This document shows positions 16,796 through 24,403 of a stretch of 38,414 nt of DNA, piece by piece (the stretch's first letter is position 1; each line of letters starts with the position of its first letter). The stretch is from Muribaculaceae bacterium. GTDB taxonomy: Bacteria; Bacteroidota; Bacteroidia; Bacteroidales; Muribaculaceae. A program made the position numbers and the translations under genes. Below the pieces are notes generated by a model. It did no database searches. It was given only the letters and a program-made list of their open reading frames with translations, and was not told the DNA's origin. The DNA lies in the NCBI GenBank assembly GCA_017620715.1, contig JAGAUN010000075.1:1-38414 (forward strand), written 5' to 3'.

Positions 16796-18040
16796 TTGCT
16801 TTTTGGCGAAATATGCAACCGTGAGGGTTATAAAACAACTTAAACAGGTGATGATAAAGAAATTGCTGTAGCCTACGGCTTCCTCTATAGCTCCCGCCAT
16901 CATGCCCGGCAGCATCATGCCGAGCGACATTATGCCCGTGGCAATGGCATAGTGCGAAGTGGCAAACTCGCCGCGCGATATATGTATGCAATACATTATG
17001 TAGGCGGTTGTTGAAAATCCGTATCCAAATTGCTCGGCTACAACACAGAGATATATCTGGGTAAGTGATGGTTGTGGAGTAAGAGCAAGTATTGCCATGG
17101 CGCCACAACTGGCGGTGAGAGTCCAGGCCATAGGGATAAGCCATTGGCGCAGTGTGCCGCGTGCTATTGCCAAACCTCCGGCTATACCGCCTGCAAGCAG
17201 TCCGATAATGCCGAGAGTGCCGTAGCCGAAACCCACCTCTATTGTGGAGAGGCCCAGGCCTCCGTTTTGTGTGCTGTCGAGTAGAAAAGGGGAGACGAGT
17301 CGCTGCAATTGTGCAATGGGGAATTTGTAGAGAAGCAGAAAAGCGAGTATTGTGATAATGTGCGGCCGCCGGAAGAAACCCACAAACGAGGAGGCAAAGG
17401 CTCGACCCACTTCTCTTACGGAGGTGGCTTTGCGGCTATTGTCGCTGACGGCATGCGGGAGTGCCCATATATGATAGAAGGCAAAAAGGGCATATACCGC
17501 GGCGAGTATCTCAAACATCAAGGCCCAGGCACGGGGGATATCGCCGTAACTCACTTCAAGAGTACCGGCCAGTATCAGCACCGGTCCCTGGCCGAGCAGC
17601 ATGGCAATTCGGTAGAAGGTGGTACGTATGCCCACGAATGCCGATTGCGATGTGGCGGGAAGCGAAAGTATATAAAAACCGTCGGCCGATATGTCATGGG
17701 TAGCCGAGAGAAATGCAACCGCCAAAAAGGAAGCTATGGTGACTGAAAGCCACATAGGGCCCGGGAGAGTCAGAGCGACGGCCATCAACGCGGCAGCGAT
17801 AAGAAATTCCATGAGCAGTATCCAGCGTCGTTTGGAACTGAATATGTCGACTATCGGGCTCCAGAGTGGTTTTATTACCCATGGAAGAGTGAGTATGGAG
17901 GTGTAGAGGGCAAGACGTGTGTTGTCGAGCCCCATCTGTTTATACATCACCACGGTGAGGGTCGTGACTATGGCGTAAGGGATGCCTTCGGCGAAATACA
18001 GGGTTGGAACCCATGCCCAGGGGCGCGCTTTAGTGCTCAT
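16784..18040 (-). CDS. ampG: AmpG-family MFS permease (muropeptide importer)
   Basis: 418 residues from the Met at 18040 (MSTKARPWAWVPTLYFAEG), the start that fits the first membrane span; upstream in-frame sequence overlaps the neighbour and is not protein-like. About 12 membrane helices. The first loop has the AmpG hallmarks: a Gly-Ile-Pro-Tyr segment, a Met-Gly-Leu before helix 2, and LPWVIKPLWSPIVD. AmpG imports GlcNAc-anhydro-MurNAc (peptides) from the periplasm for peptidoglycan recycling. It starts 2 bp after the stop of the HIT/SpoIID fusion gene, so they are co-translated. Substrate assignment rests on family and context. Confidence 0.85.
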   Translation of the reverse strand: MSTKARPWAWVPTLYFAEGIPYAIVTTLTVVMYKQMGLDNTRLALYTSILTLPWVIKPLWSPIVDIFSSKRRWILLMEFLIAAALMAVALTLPGPMWLSVTIASFLAVAFLSATHDISADGFYILSLPATSQSAFVGIRTTFYRIAMLLGQGPVLILAGTLEVSYGDIPRAWALMFEILAAVYALFAFYHIWALPHAVSDNSRKATSVREVGRAFASSFVGFFRRPHIITILAFLLLYKFPIAQLQRLVSPFLLDSTQNGGLGLSTIEVGFGYGTLGIIGLLAGGIAGGLAIARGTLRQWLIPMAWTLTASCGAMAILALTPQPSLTQIYLCVVAEQFGYGFSTTAYIMYCIHISRGEFATSHYAIATGIMSLGMMLPGMMAGAIEEAVGYSNFFIITCLSCFITLTVAYFAKKQFAM

Positions 18041-18042
18041 GG

Positions 18043-20088
18043 TCAATACGCTTTGGTGAGTTCGGCGCCGGGATAGTAATGGGTGAGGATATCGCTGCAT
18101 GTATAGCCTTCGGCTGCCATCTGAGCGGCTCCAATCTGGCACAGACCCACTCCGTGCCCCCAACCGGCTCCGTCTATAATCCAACGGTCTGACTCATGCC
18201 GGATGGTAAAAGCGGAGCTGTAAAGGTGCGTGTCGGATAGGGCACGTCTTATCTCGAGTTCCTTGCCGATGATACACCGGCCTTGTGTCCCCTTGATTTC
18301 GAGACGATATATACGGCCGGATGGCCCGCGCCCGAGTGGGGTAATGGAGAGGATGTGTCCGAGTCGGGAGGATACTTTGCGTGAAATGAGCGAATCAAGT
18401 TGCTCCTCGGAATACTCTACACGCCAGCGGAAATAGTCGTTGGTGGCAAGGTCGTAGCTGTTGAGCGAGCGTGAGAGGAGTGAGGCAGAGGTGTTGCCGC
18501 AAAAGCAATCCGGCCTCGAATGAATCCAATGTTGCGCCTGCAATTCGTCGGTAAGGTCGAGATGCAGATGTGAGTCGGGAGCGTCGGCTACAGCTTTTAG
18601 ATAGGGAAAGTCGGATGATTGCCAGCATGTTGAAAAAATTTCTGTAGCTCCTCCGCAACATTTCGAAAACCTTGCATCGCATATTTCCCCCTGATAGGAG
18701 AGGATTATGCCTGCTGTCTGACGCAGTGCCTCAACCACTTCGGGCACGAAGGCGCGGCCAAAACCCTGGTACCGCTGGCAATGGTCGTCGGCGCAAACGT
18801 GGAAGCGGGCATGGTTCTGACGGTCGTACCATGTTACTGTCTCCTCGTCTGAAATCTTACCGGGCGGCGGTGTGGGATTTGAGGTAGACCGCATCTGTGC
18901 AAGTACCCAGCTGCGTGATATTATGGCATGGGCTTTGAGGAATTCGGGATGTGCGTCGGCGCTCATCTCAGAGCTTATCACGCTTGCCAGATAACTTTCC
19001 ACATCGATATAATTGACGGCTTCGGCCATATCGTGATGCTTTGTTATCTGCAGAAGCCCCTTGAGCAGTTGACGCTGCTTTTGCTGCCAGTGGAAATCCT
19101 TGCCTATCACTACATCTTCTATTTCGATACACTTGTCATGCGAAGCTGGAGCTATAGAAAAAATGTCGGAACTGCCGGATGTATGTCTCACTCCACTGAT
19201 GTCGGTAAACGATATTTCGGGAGCTTCGACTATACCGATGCTAAGCATAGGTATCGGAGTAGAGGGGATAAGTGACTGAGGCAGGCAGACATCTGAGTAT
19301 ATTTCGGAAACTAATTCGGGAGTGAGTGCAGTGAGGTCGGCCGCACGTGGTGTAACCATTATTCCGGCCATATCCAGGGCGCCCGGGCTGAAGAGAAGTG
19401 CGCCGTAACACTTGGGACGGTGGCACAGGCGGGGAAAGATTACAGCTTGAAATTTTCCGGGGTGACACCGGTGGATGAGTATATTGACCATAGCTTCCGA
19501 ATCGGGGGTATGTGGAAGCGCTTTTAGCCAACTGTCGATAAGCGATTTTATCTCGTCGGCTGTGCCTTTGAACGAAATGTGTGGGTGCGGCATTAAGTCG
19601 ACCGTATCCCATAAATGAAGGTGCTCGGAGGGTACTGCCTGAAAATGCAAATGGTCAGGAGCGGAGGCGCCGCAGCGCGGCCCGTTATAAAAAACCGTGT
19701 ACTCCTTGAGAGCCTCGGCGAGTTGAATCAGATTGTCTACATTACCGCTGAGGGTCTGCGGCGTGTGCTCTCGTGCCGATATGGTGAGGTGTCCGGGAAG
19801 AATGGGAAACGGATTGACCAACAGTCTAAAACCGCACATCGGCATGCTCAACTGCTGTGGAGGCAGAGAGTCAGTGCACAGAAAGCATTTGCGTGCTGCT
19901 ATGGCCCCGGCGCTTACGTCGGCTTTGCATGATGCGGCGCGTGAGGGGAGAGCAACAGCTTTGTAGATGTATCCTTGCGATTGTATCTCGCGGGTAATGG
20001 CATTGCCGAGTGCCTTATGATTGTCAGCCGCAAGGGGCCATTGTGAGAGTTGCCGGGCGATGAAGGCATCGATTTCGGAGCGTGTCAT
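18043..20088 (-). CDS. DUF4922 (HIT/GalT-like) domain fused to a SpoIID/LytB domain
   Basis: 681 residues in two clear parts. Residues 1-320 resemble DUF4922, a HIT-superfamily nucleotidyltransferase/phosphorylase-like region: CFLC at 68-71, NPFPILPGHL at 92-101, and the HxHxQ active-site motif HLHFQ at 146-150, as in GalT and Ap4A phosphorylase. Residues 360-681 form a SpoIID/LytB domain: Glu374 in ISSEM aligns with the catalytic Glu of SpoIID lytic transglycosylase, KCCGGATEIF lies at about 476-485, and the closing GWGHGVGLCQIGA at 642-654. No signal peptide or membrane helix is visible, so the whole protein should be cytoplasmic, unusual for SpoIID. It overlaps the GT2 gene by ATGA and precedes ampG by 2 bp. 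Domain calls are good; the reaction is unknown. Confidence 0.88.
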   Translation of the reverse strand: MTRSEIDAFIARQLSQWPLAADNHKALGNAITREIQSQGYIYKAVALPSRAASCKADVSAGAIAARKCFLCTDSLPPQQLSMPMCGFRLLVNPFPILPGHLTISAREHTPQTLSGNVDNLIQLAEALKEYTVFYNGPRCGASAPDHLHFQAVPSEHLHLWDTVDLMPHPHISFKGTADEIKSLIDSWLKALPHTPDSEAMVNILIHRCHPGKFQAVIFPRLCHRPKCYGALLFSPGALDMAGIMVTPRAADLTALTPELVSEIYSDVCLPQSLIPSTPIPMLSIGIVEAPEISFTDISGVRHTSGSSDIFSIAPASHDKCIEIEDVVIGKDFHWQQKQRQLLKGLLQITKHHDMAEAVNYIDVESYLASVISSEMSADAHPEFLKAHAIISRSWVLAQMRSTSNPTPPPGKISDEETVTWYDRQNHARFHVCADDHCQRYQGFGRAFVPEVVEALRQTAGIILSYQGEICDARFSKCCGGATEIFSTCWQSSDFPYLKAVADAPDSHLHLDLTDELQAQHWIHSRPDCFCGNTSASLLSRSLNSYDLATNDYFRWRVEYSEEQLDSLISRKVSSRLGHILSITPLGRGPSGRIYRLEIKGTQGRCIIGKELEIRRALSDTHLYSSAFTIRHESDRWIIDGAGWGHGVGLCQIGAAQMAAEGYTCSDILTHYYPGAELTKAY

Positions 20089-21410
20089 AGGCTTCGTGTG
20101 CGTGCTTGTAATTCGTTGGTGCGAAGGGAGTCTTTGTATGTATTATAGCGGTTGAGCTGCTCTTGCGAGATATTGGAATCGCTATTGCCGCTCCAGCGGC
20201 GGCATAGATAGAGGACATCGAATATGCGTGCGATAGGGTAGGAGCGGGAAAAGCGCAATGCCATGCCGTAATCTTCGCCATACGATACATTCTCCATGGG
20301 ATGACGTCGGGCTACCGCGGTGGAGTAAGCGCGGGGTGCACCTATACCGTTGACGCGCAGTAGATTGTTGTGCCCGTTTGCGTCGGTCCACTCCCTATGG
20401 TCAATTACGCCGGGTGGCATCGGATTCAGATTAAAGTCGGTAAGAGAGTACGCACCCACTACCATTGCCGCTCCGGTCTGATGAAAGCGGTTTACTATCC
20501 GGTTTATCACATCGGAATCGGAGTAAAGGTCGTCGCTGTCGAGCTGAATGGCGAAACGTCCGCATTGCCGATGAAAAAGCGCCTCGTTCCAGCACCCTCC
20601 GATGCCGAGGTCGGTGCGCTCGGGAATGTGGTGTATGAGGTTAGGGTGACGTCCGGCGAGCTCCCTTATTATTTCTGAGGTGGAGTCGGTTGAATGATTG
20701 TCGACCACTATTACATTAAATTTGAAGGGAGCTGATTGACTGAGCGCCGAATTTATGGCGTCGGCAATAGTACCGGCTCTGTTTTTTACAGGAATCACTA
20801 CCGATGCCTCTACGGGATAATTATCGCCGAAGTCTACCGGTTGCATGGGCGCAGGAATCCAAGCGTGTATATTATGGAGGTACTTAGTAAAGGCATATTC
20901 CATCTCTGACTGTACGTCGCGGTTGGCAGGGTTGACGTAAGCAAAATGTTCGCCGTGAGCATCGGGCCGGTTGCAGTCATCGATAGTGATTGAGTATGCG
21001 GCCTGAGGTATGTGTACGGGGAGATGTAAGCGGCTCAGTTCGAGGCGAAGGGCATACCAGGCTGCGTATCGCAGACTGGAATCAATGACCGACATGCTCT
21101 TTAGGGCGTCGGATACATTGATTCGAACCAGCGGACCGAAGTCGAAATCGTTGCGTACGCTCCCTGTCTGATAGTCGATGAGTCTGACCGTTTCGTCGTA
21201 CGGCAAAGAGATATAGTCGGTGTAGAGCAGTGGCGCTTCGGGAAGCTGCGCAAAGTCTTGAAGTGCGGTTAATTTCACCGGTGTAGCACCGGTGAGATGT
21301 AAAAGCAGGTAACGGGCGTCTTTGTGGAGCGTCAAAACTTTAGTTAGTTCATCGGCAGAACAAAGTGCGGGAAGTGTTGCAACGGGTATGCTGTGGGTAA
21401 ATGTGGCCAT
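20085..21410 (-). CDS. GT2-family glycosyltransferase with a 200-residue N-terminal domain
   Basis: 441 residues from the Met at 21410, which follows a good promoter; an upstream in-frame Met would lie before that promoter's start site. Residues 1-200 are a region I cannot name. From about 201 the GT-A fold begins (EASVVIPVKNRAGTIADAI, then VIVVDNHSTDST), with the metal and sugar-nucleotide binding DSDD at 291-294 and an acceptor-side GEDYGMALRFSR near 390-400. No membrane helices or signal peptide, so it is cytoplasmic. It is the first gene of the operon with the HIT/SpoIID fusion and ampG. The sugar donor is unknown. Confidence 0.88.
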   Translation of the reverse strand: MATFTHSIPVATLPALCSADELTKVLTLHKDARYLLLHLTGATPVKLTALQDFAQLPEAPLLYTDYISLPYDETVRLIDYQTGSVRNDFDFGPLVRINVSDALKSMSVIDSSLRYAAWYALRLELSRLHLPVHIPQAAYSITIDDCNRPDAHGEHFAYVNPANRDVQSEMEYAFTKYLHNIHAWIPAPMQPVDFGDNYPVEASVVIPVKNRAGTIADAINSALSQSAPFKFNVIVVDNHSTDSTSEIIRELAGRHPNLIHHIPERTDLGIGGCWNEALFHRQCGRFAIQLDSDDLYSDSDVINRIVNRFHQTGAAMVVGAYSLTDFNLNPMPPGVIDHREWTDANGHNNLLRVNGIGAPRAYSTAVARRHPMENVSYGEDYGMALRFSRSYPIARIFDVLYLCRRWSGNSDSNISQEQLNRYNTYKDSLRTNELQARTRSL

Positions 21411-21440
21411 TGTAACTGACAGGCTTTGAGTTTGAGATTT

Positions 21441-21470
21441 CAAATTTACTAAATAGAGGCTGAAATTCAA
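21441..21470 (-). promoter_or_regulatory. Promoter for the GT2-HIT/SpoIID-ampG operon
   Basis: Minus strand: TTG (21470-21468), 19 nt, TAAATTTG (21448-21441), a match to both boxes. The start site would be near 21435, with a leader of about 25 nt before the ATG at 21410. This lies in the 131-bp divergent region shared with the patatin-barrel gene. Confidence 0.68.
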
Positions 21471-21511
21471 TATCATTTGGGGGCTATGTGAACGCTTTCA
21501 AAAAAAATAGA

Positions 21512-21519
21512 TATATTTG
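21512..21519 (+). promoter_or_regulatory. -7 element for the patatin-barrel gene
   Basis: TATATTTG matches TAnnTTTG exactly and would start transcription about 17 nt before the ATG at 21542. The -33 region (around 21487-21490, TGTG) is a poor match. It is paired with the divergent GT2 operon promoter about 40 bp away. Confidence 0.5.
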
Positions 21520-21541
21520 AAGTTGAAAAAAAGCTGTAACA

Positions 21542-23824
21542 ATGCGAAAAGTATTAGTATCGCTGATATGTATGTGCGTGGCATTCACCTCTGTTTCGGT
21601 AGCCCAAAACGACTCCGGAACCCGACCTCAGTCGGTAGGTCTGGTACTTAGTGGCGGCGGGGCCAAGGGCATAGCCCATGTGGGCGTAATCCAGGCCCTG
21701 GAGGAGGCTGAAATCCCCATCGATTATATCGCCGGCACTTCGATGGGCGCTATTATCGGCAGCCTGTATGCGTGTGGTTTTACTCCTGACGAGATGATGG
21801 AATTGCTAACATCGGCCGATTTTATGAATTGGGCGCAAGGGGTGGTGAGCAACGAACTTACCTATTACTTTCTGCGGGAGGAGCCGCTGCCGTCGATGAT
21901 TAACATTACATTGGGCGACAGCTCGTTGATGACGTCGATACTTCCGTCGAGCCTTATCAACCCGCTCCCTATGAATTTTGCCTTTATGGAACTATACGCG
22001 CCTTATACTGCGCAATGCGGCGGAAATTTTAACAATCTGTATGTACCTTTCAGATGTGTGGCGGCGGACGTGACAAATAAGCGTAAACGTGTGTGGAGCT
22101 CGGGCTCGCTGAGTGATGCAGTGCGCTCGTCTATGAGTTTTCCGCTTGTGTTCCATCCCATAGAACGCAATGGCGCTCTGCTCTATGACGGCGGCATCTA
22201 TGATAATTTCCCTGTAGATGTGATGTGCCAGGATTTCGCCCCACAGATAATAATAGGGGTCGATGTGGCATCAACGGAGGTTAAGGCCGAGAATCCGAAT
22301 ATGCTTGATCAGCTCGAAACCATGATAATACAGCACTCCGGCTCCAATCTTCCGGCCTCTAACGGCATCAAGCTCCGGCTGCATCTCGAGGAGTTCGGGT
22401 TGCTCGACTTTGAAAAGGCAAAAGCCATATATAACAGAGGATATGATTTTGCCCGCGCGCGTATCGACTCGATAAGAGCCCGCGTGCAGGCACGCATGCC
22501 GTCGGAGGCAAGGCGCCTTTCGCGAGAGGTTTTTAAATCGGGTACACCCAGGTTGATTTTCAATAAAGTAACAGCTATCGGGGGCTCTCCATCGCAAAAC
22601 CGGTATGTGGAGGGTCTCTTTACCTCTGCTTCGGCCGATACTTTTGATATCAATCAGGCACGCCGTGCATATTATCGCGCCATTACCCCCGGCAAATTCA
22701 AAAATCTGGAGATAGAAGCTGATTATGATGCCGACGAAGGTCTTTTTGGCCTAAACCTGCACTCGGTGCTCAAGCGCAATCTTTCGGTAGGTGTGGGCGG
22801 TTACCTTTCCACATCAACTACGAGTCAACTCTTTGTGACCGGCGGCTACCGCACACTGAGTTTTAATTCACTCGACGTGCGGCTCAATGGATGGATAGGG
22901 CAAAGTTACCTTGCAGGTCAACTTTCGGCGCAAGTGAAGTTGCTCAGGTCAGTGCCGTCGGCCATTACTCTCGATTTGGTAGCCACTCGGCGCAAGTATT
23001 ATCCGAAGAATTCTTTTTTCTTCCGCAAATCGCTTTCAAACGATTTGATTACCAACGAATATTTCGGCCGCATCGGCTACTCGGTGGCAGCGGGCCGAAC
23101 AGGTAAGATTGCCGTAGATGTGGGAGGCGGTCACCGTCGTGACGAGTATGATAACGGCGCCGAGTATCTGACACTCTCGCAAGATATGGCTACAGCCCGT
23201 ATGCTTTATCGTTATAACACACTAAATCACTGCTGTACGCCCACATCGGGTATGCTTGTGGAGGCTGAGCTGAATGCCGCTTTCGGGCAAATATATACTG
23301 CGATGCAACCCAACGCACCTTCAGTGCGCAATAACCGCCATTGGTGGCAGGCGCGAGCCAAATGGGCCGATTATGTGGGTCTTGATTCCAAGTGGCGTTT
23401 AGGACTGACGGCCGAAGGTGTCTATACAGGCCGAAAACTATTGCCGAGTTATCTTGGCTCGGTGATAGAAGCTCCGGCGTGGGAGCCATCGGCCACCTAC
23501 AGCAATCTGCTCATACCTCAGTTGAGAGCTAATGCTTATATGGCTGCGGGTATAGAGCCAATCTGGATGTTAAGTTCGATGTTCCAGATCAGGACACATG
23601 GGTCGGTAATGGTACCCGTGAGGGGTTTACGTTGCGGCGAAAACGGGGAGGCCCTTTTTGACCGCGGCCTTTCGCGGCCCATATACTTCGGCGGAATACA
23701 AGGTGTTGCAACATTGCCTTTCGGCGACATTTCGATATATACAAATTATTTGTCGGCTACGGGCGGACGATGGAATTTCGGAATCTCGCTCGGCCTCTTT
23801 ATTCAAGCACCAAAATTTCTTTAG
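21542..23824 (+). CDS. Patatin-like phospholipase fused to a POTRA/Omp85-like beta-barrel (PlpD type)
   Basis: 760 residues: a signal peptide (1-21, cleavage near SVAQ), then a patatin domain (about 30-320) with the oxyanion-hole LSGGGAKG, nucleophile elbow GTSMG (Ser67), and catalytic Asp216 in DGGIYDNFP. A POTRA-like segment (about 330-400) leads into a C-terminal region of alternating strands rich in aromatics, the surface-antigen/BamA-like barrel. This is the layout of PlpD (type Vd), in which the barrel places the lipase at the outer membrane. Likely acts on phospholipids; secretion versus retention is not decidable from sequence. The flavin reductase begins 6 bp later. Confidence 0.92.
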   Translation: MRKVLVSLICMCVAFTSVSVAQNDSGTRPQSVGLVLSGGGAKGIAHVGVIQALEEAEIPIDYIAGTSMGAIIGSLYACGFTPDEMMELLTSADFMNWAQGVVSNELTYYFLREEPLPSMINITLGDSSLMTSILPSSLINPLPMNFAFMELYAPYTAQCGGNFNNLYVPFRCVAADVTNKRKRVWSSGSLSDAVRSSMSFPLVFHPIERNGALLYDGGIYDNFPVDVMCQDFAPQIIIGVDVASTEVKAENPNMLDQLETMIIQHSGSNLPASNGIKLRLHLEEFGLLDFEKAKAIYNRGYDFARARIDSIRARVQARMPSEARRLSREVFKSGTPRLIFNKVTAIGGSPSQNRYVEGLFTSASADTFDINQARRAYYRAITPGKFKNLEIEADYDADEGLFGLNLHSVLKRNLSVGVGGYLSTSTTSQLFVTGGYRTLSFNSLDVRLNGWIGQSYLAGQLSAQVKLLRSVPSAITLDLVATRRKYYPKNSFFFRKSLSNDLITNEYFGRIGYSVAAGRTGKIAVDVGGGHRRDEYDNGAEYLTLSQDMATARMLYRYNTLNHCCTPTSGMLVEAELNAAFGQIYTAMQPNAPSVRNNRHWWQARAKWADYVGLDSKWRLGLTAEGVYTGRKLLPSYLGSVIEAPAWEPSATYSNLLIPQLRANAYMAAGIEPIWMLSSMFQIRTHGSVMVPVRGLRCGENGEALFDRGLSRPIYFGGIQGVATLPFGDISIYTNYLSATGGRWNFGISLGLFIQAPKFL

Positions 23825-23830
23825 AACGAT

Positions 23831-24391
23831 ATGAAACAGATATGGAGAGCAGGCACAATGATATATCCTCTGCCTGCCGTGTTAGTGACTTGCGGAACAA
23901 TGGATAAGAGCAATATGCTCACTGTTGCCTGGACCGGTACCATCTGCTCTGACCCGGCTATGTGCTATATCTCCGTTCGCCCCGAACGGTATTCGTACCC
24001 TATGATAAAGGAGCGCATGGAATTTACCATCAATCTCACTACCAAAGCCATGGCTCGCGCTACTGACTGGTGTGGCGTGCGCTCGGGTCGCGATTACGAC
24101 AAGTGGAAGGAAACCGGCCTTACGCCTATGCCGGGCGTTGCAGTAGGTTGCCCTCATATCAAAGAGTCGCCTATGAGCATCGAGTGCAGGGTGAAGAGTA
24201 TAATTTCGCTCGGTAGCCACGATATGATGATAGCCGATGTGCTCGATGTGCTTGCCGATGAATCGCTGATTGACGCTACGACCGGAAAGTTTGAACTCGA
24301 GAAGGCTGATTTGCTCAATTATACCCACGGCAATTATTACACTCAAGGCGAGCACGTGGGTCGCTTTGGATGGACGGTAAAGAAGAAATAG
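23831..24391 (+). CDS. Flavin reductase-like/flavoredoxin family protein
   Basis: 186 residues with the FMN-binding split-barrel of the flavin reductase-like domain: LVTCGTMDKSNMLTVAWTGTICSDPAMCYISV at 17-48, RYSYPMIKERMEFTINL following, and a conserved C-terminal FGWTVKKK end. Members bind FMN and act as flavoredoxins or NAD(P)H:flavin oxidoreductases. It has no signal peptide, so it is cytoplasmic. It starts 6 bp after the patatin-barrel gene and probably shares its transcript, although no functional link is obvious. It ends 12 bp from the convergent tamB gene. Confidence 0.88.
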   Translation: MKQIWRAGTMIYPLPAVLVTCGTMDKSNMLTVAWTGTICSDPAMCYISVRPERYSYPMIKERMEFTINLTTKAMARATDWCGVRSGRDYDKWKETGLTPMPGVAVGCPHIKESPMSIECRVKSIISLGSHDMMIADVLDVLADESLIDATTGKFELEKADLLNYTHGNYYTQGEHVGRFGWTVKKK

Positions 24392-24403
24392 AAGAAGGCT
24401 ATT

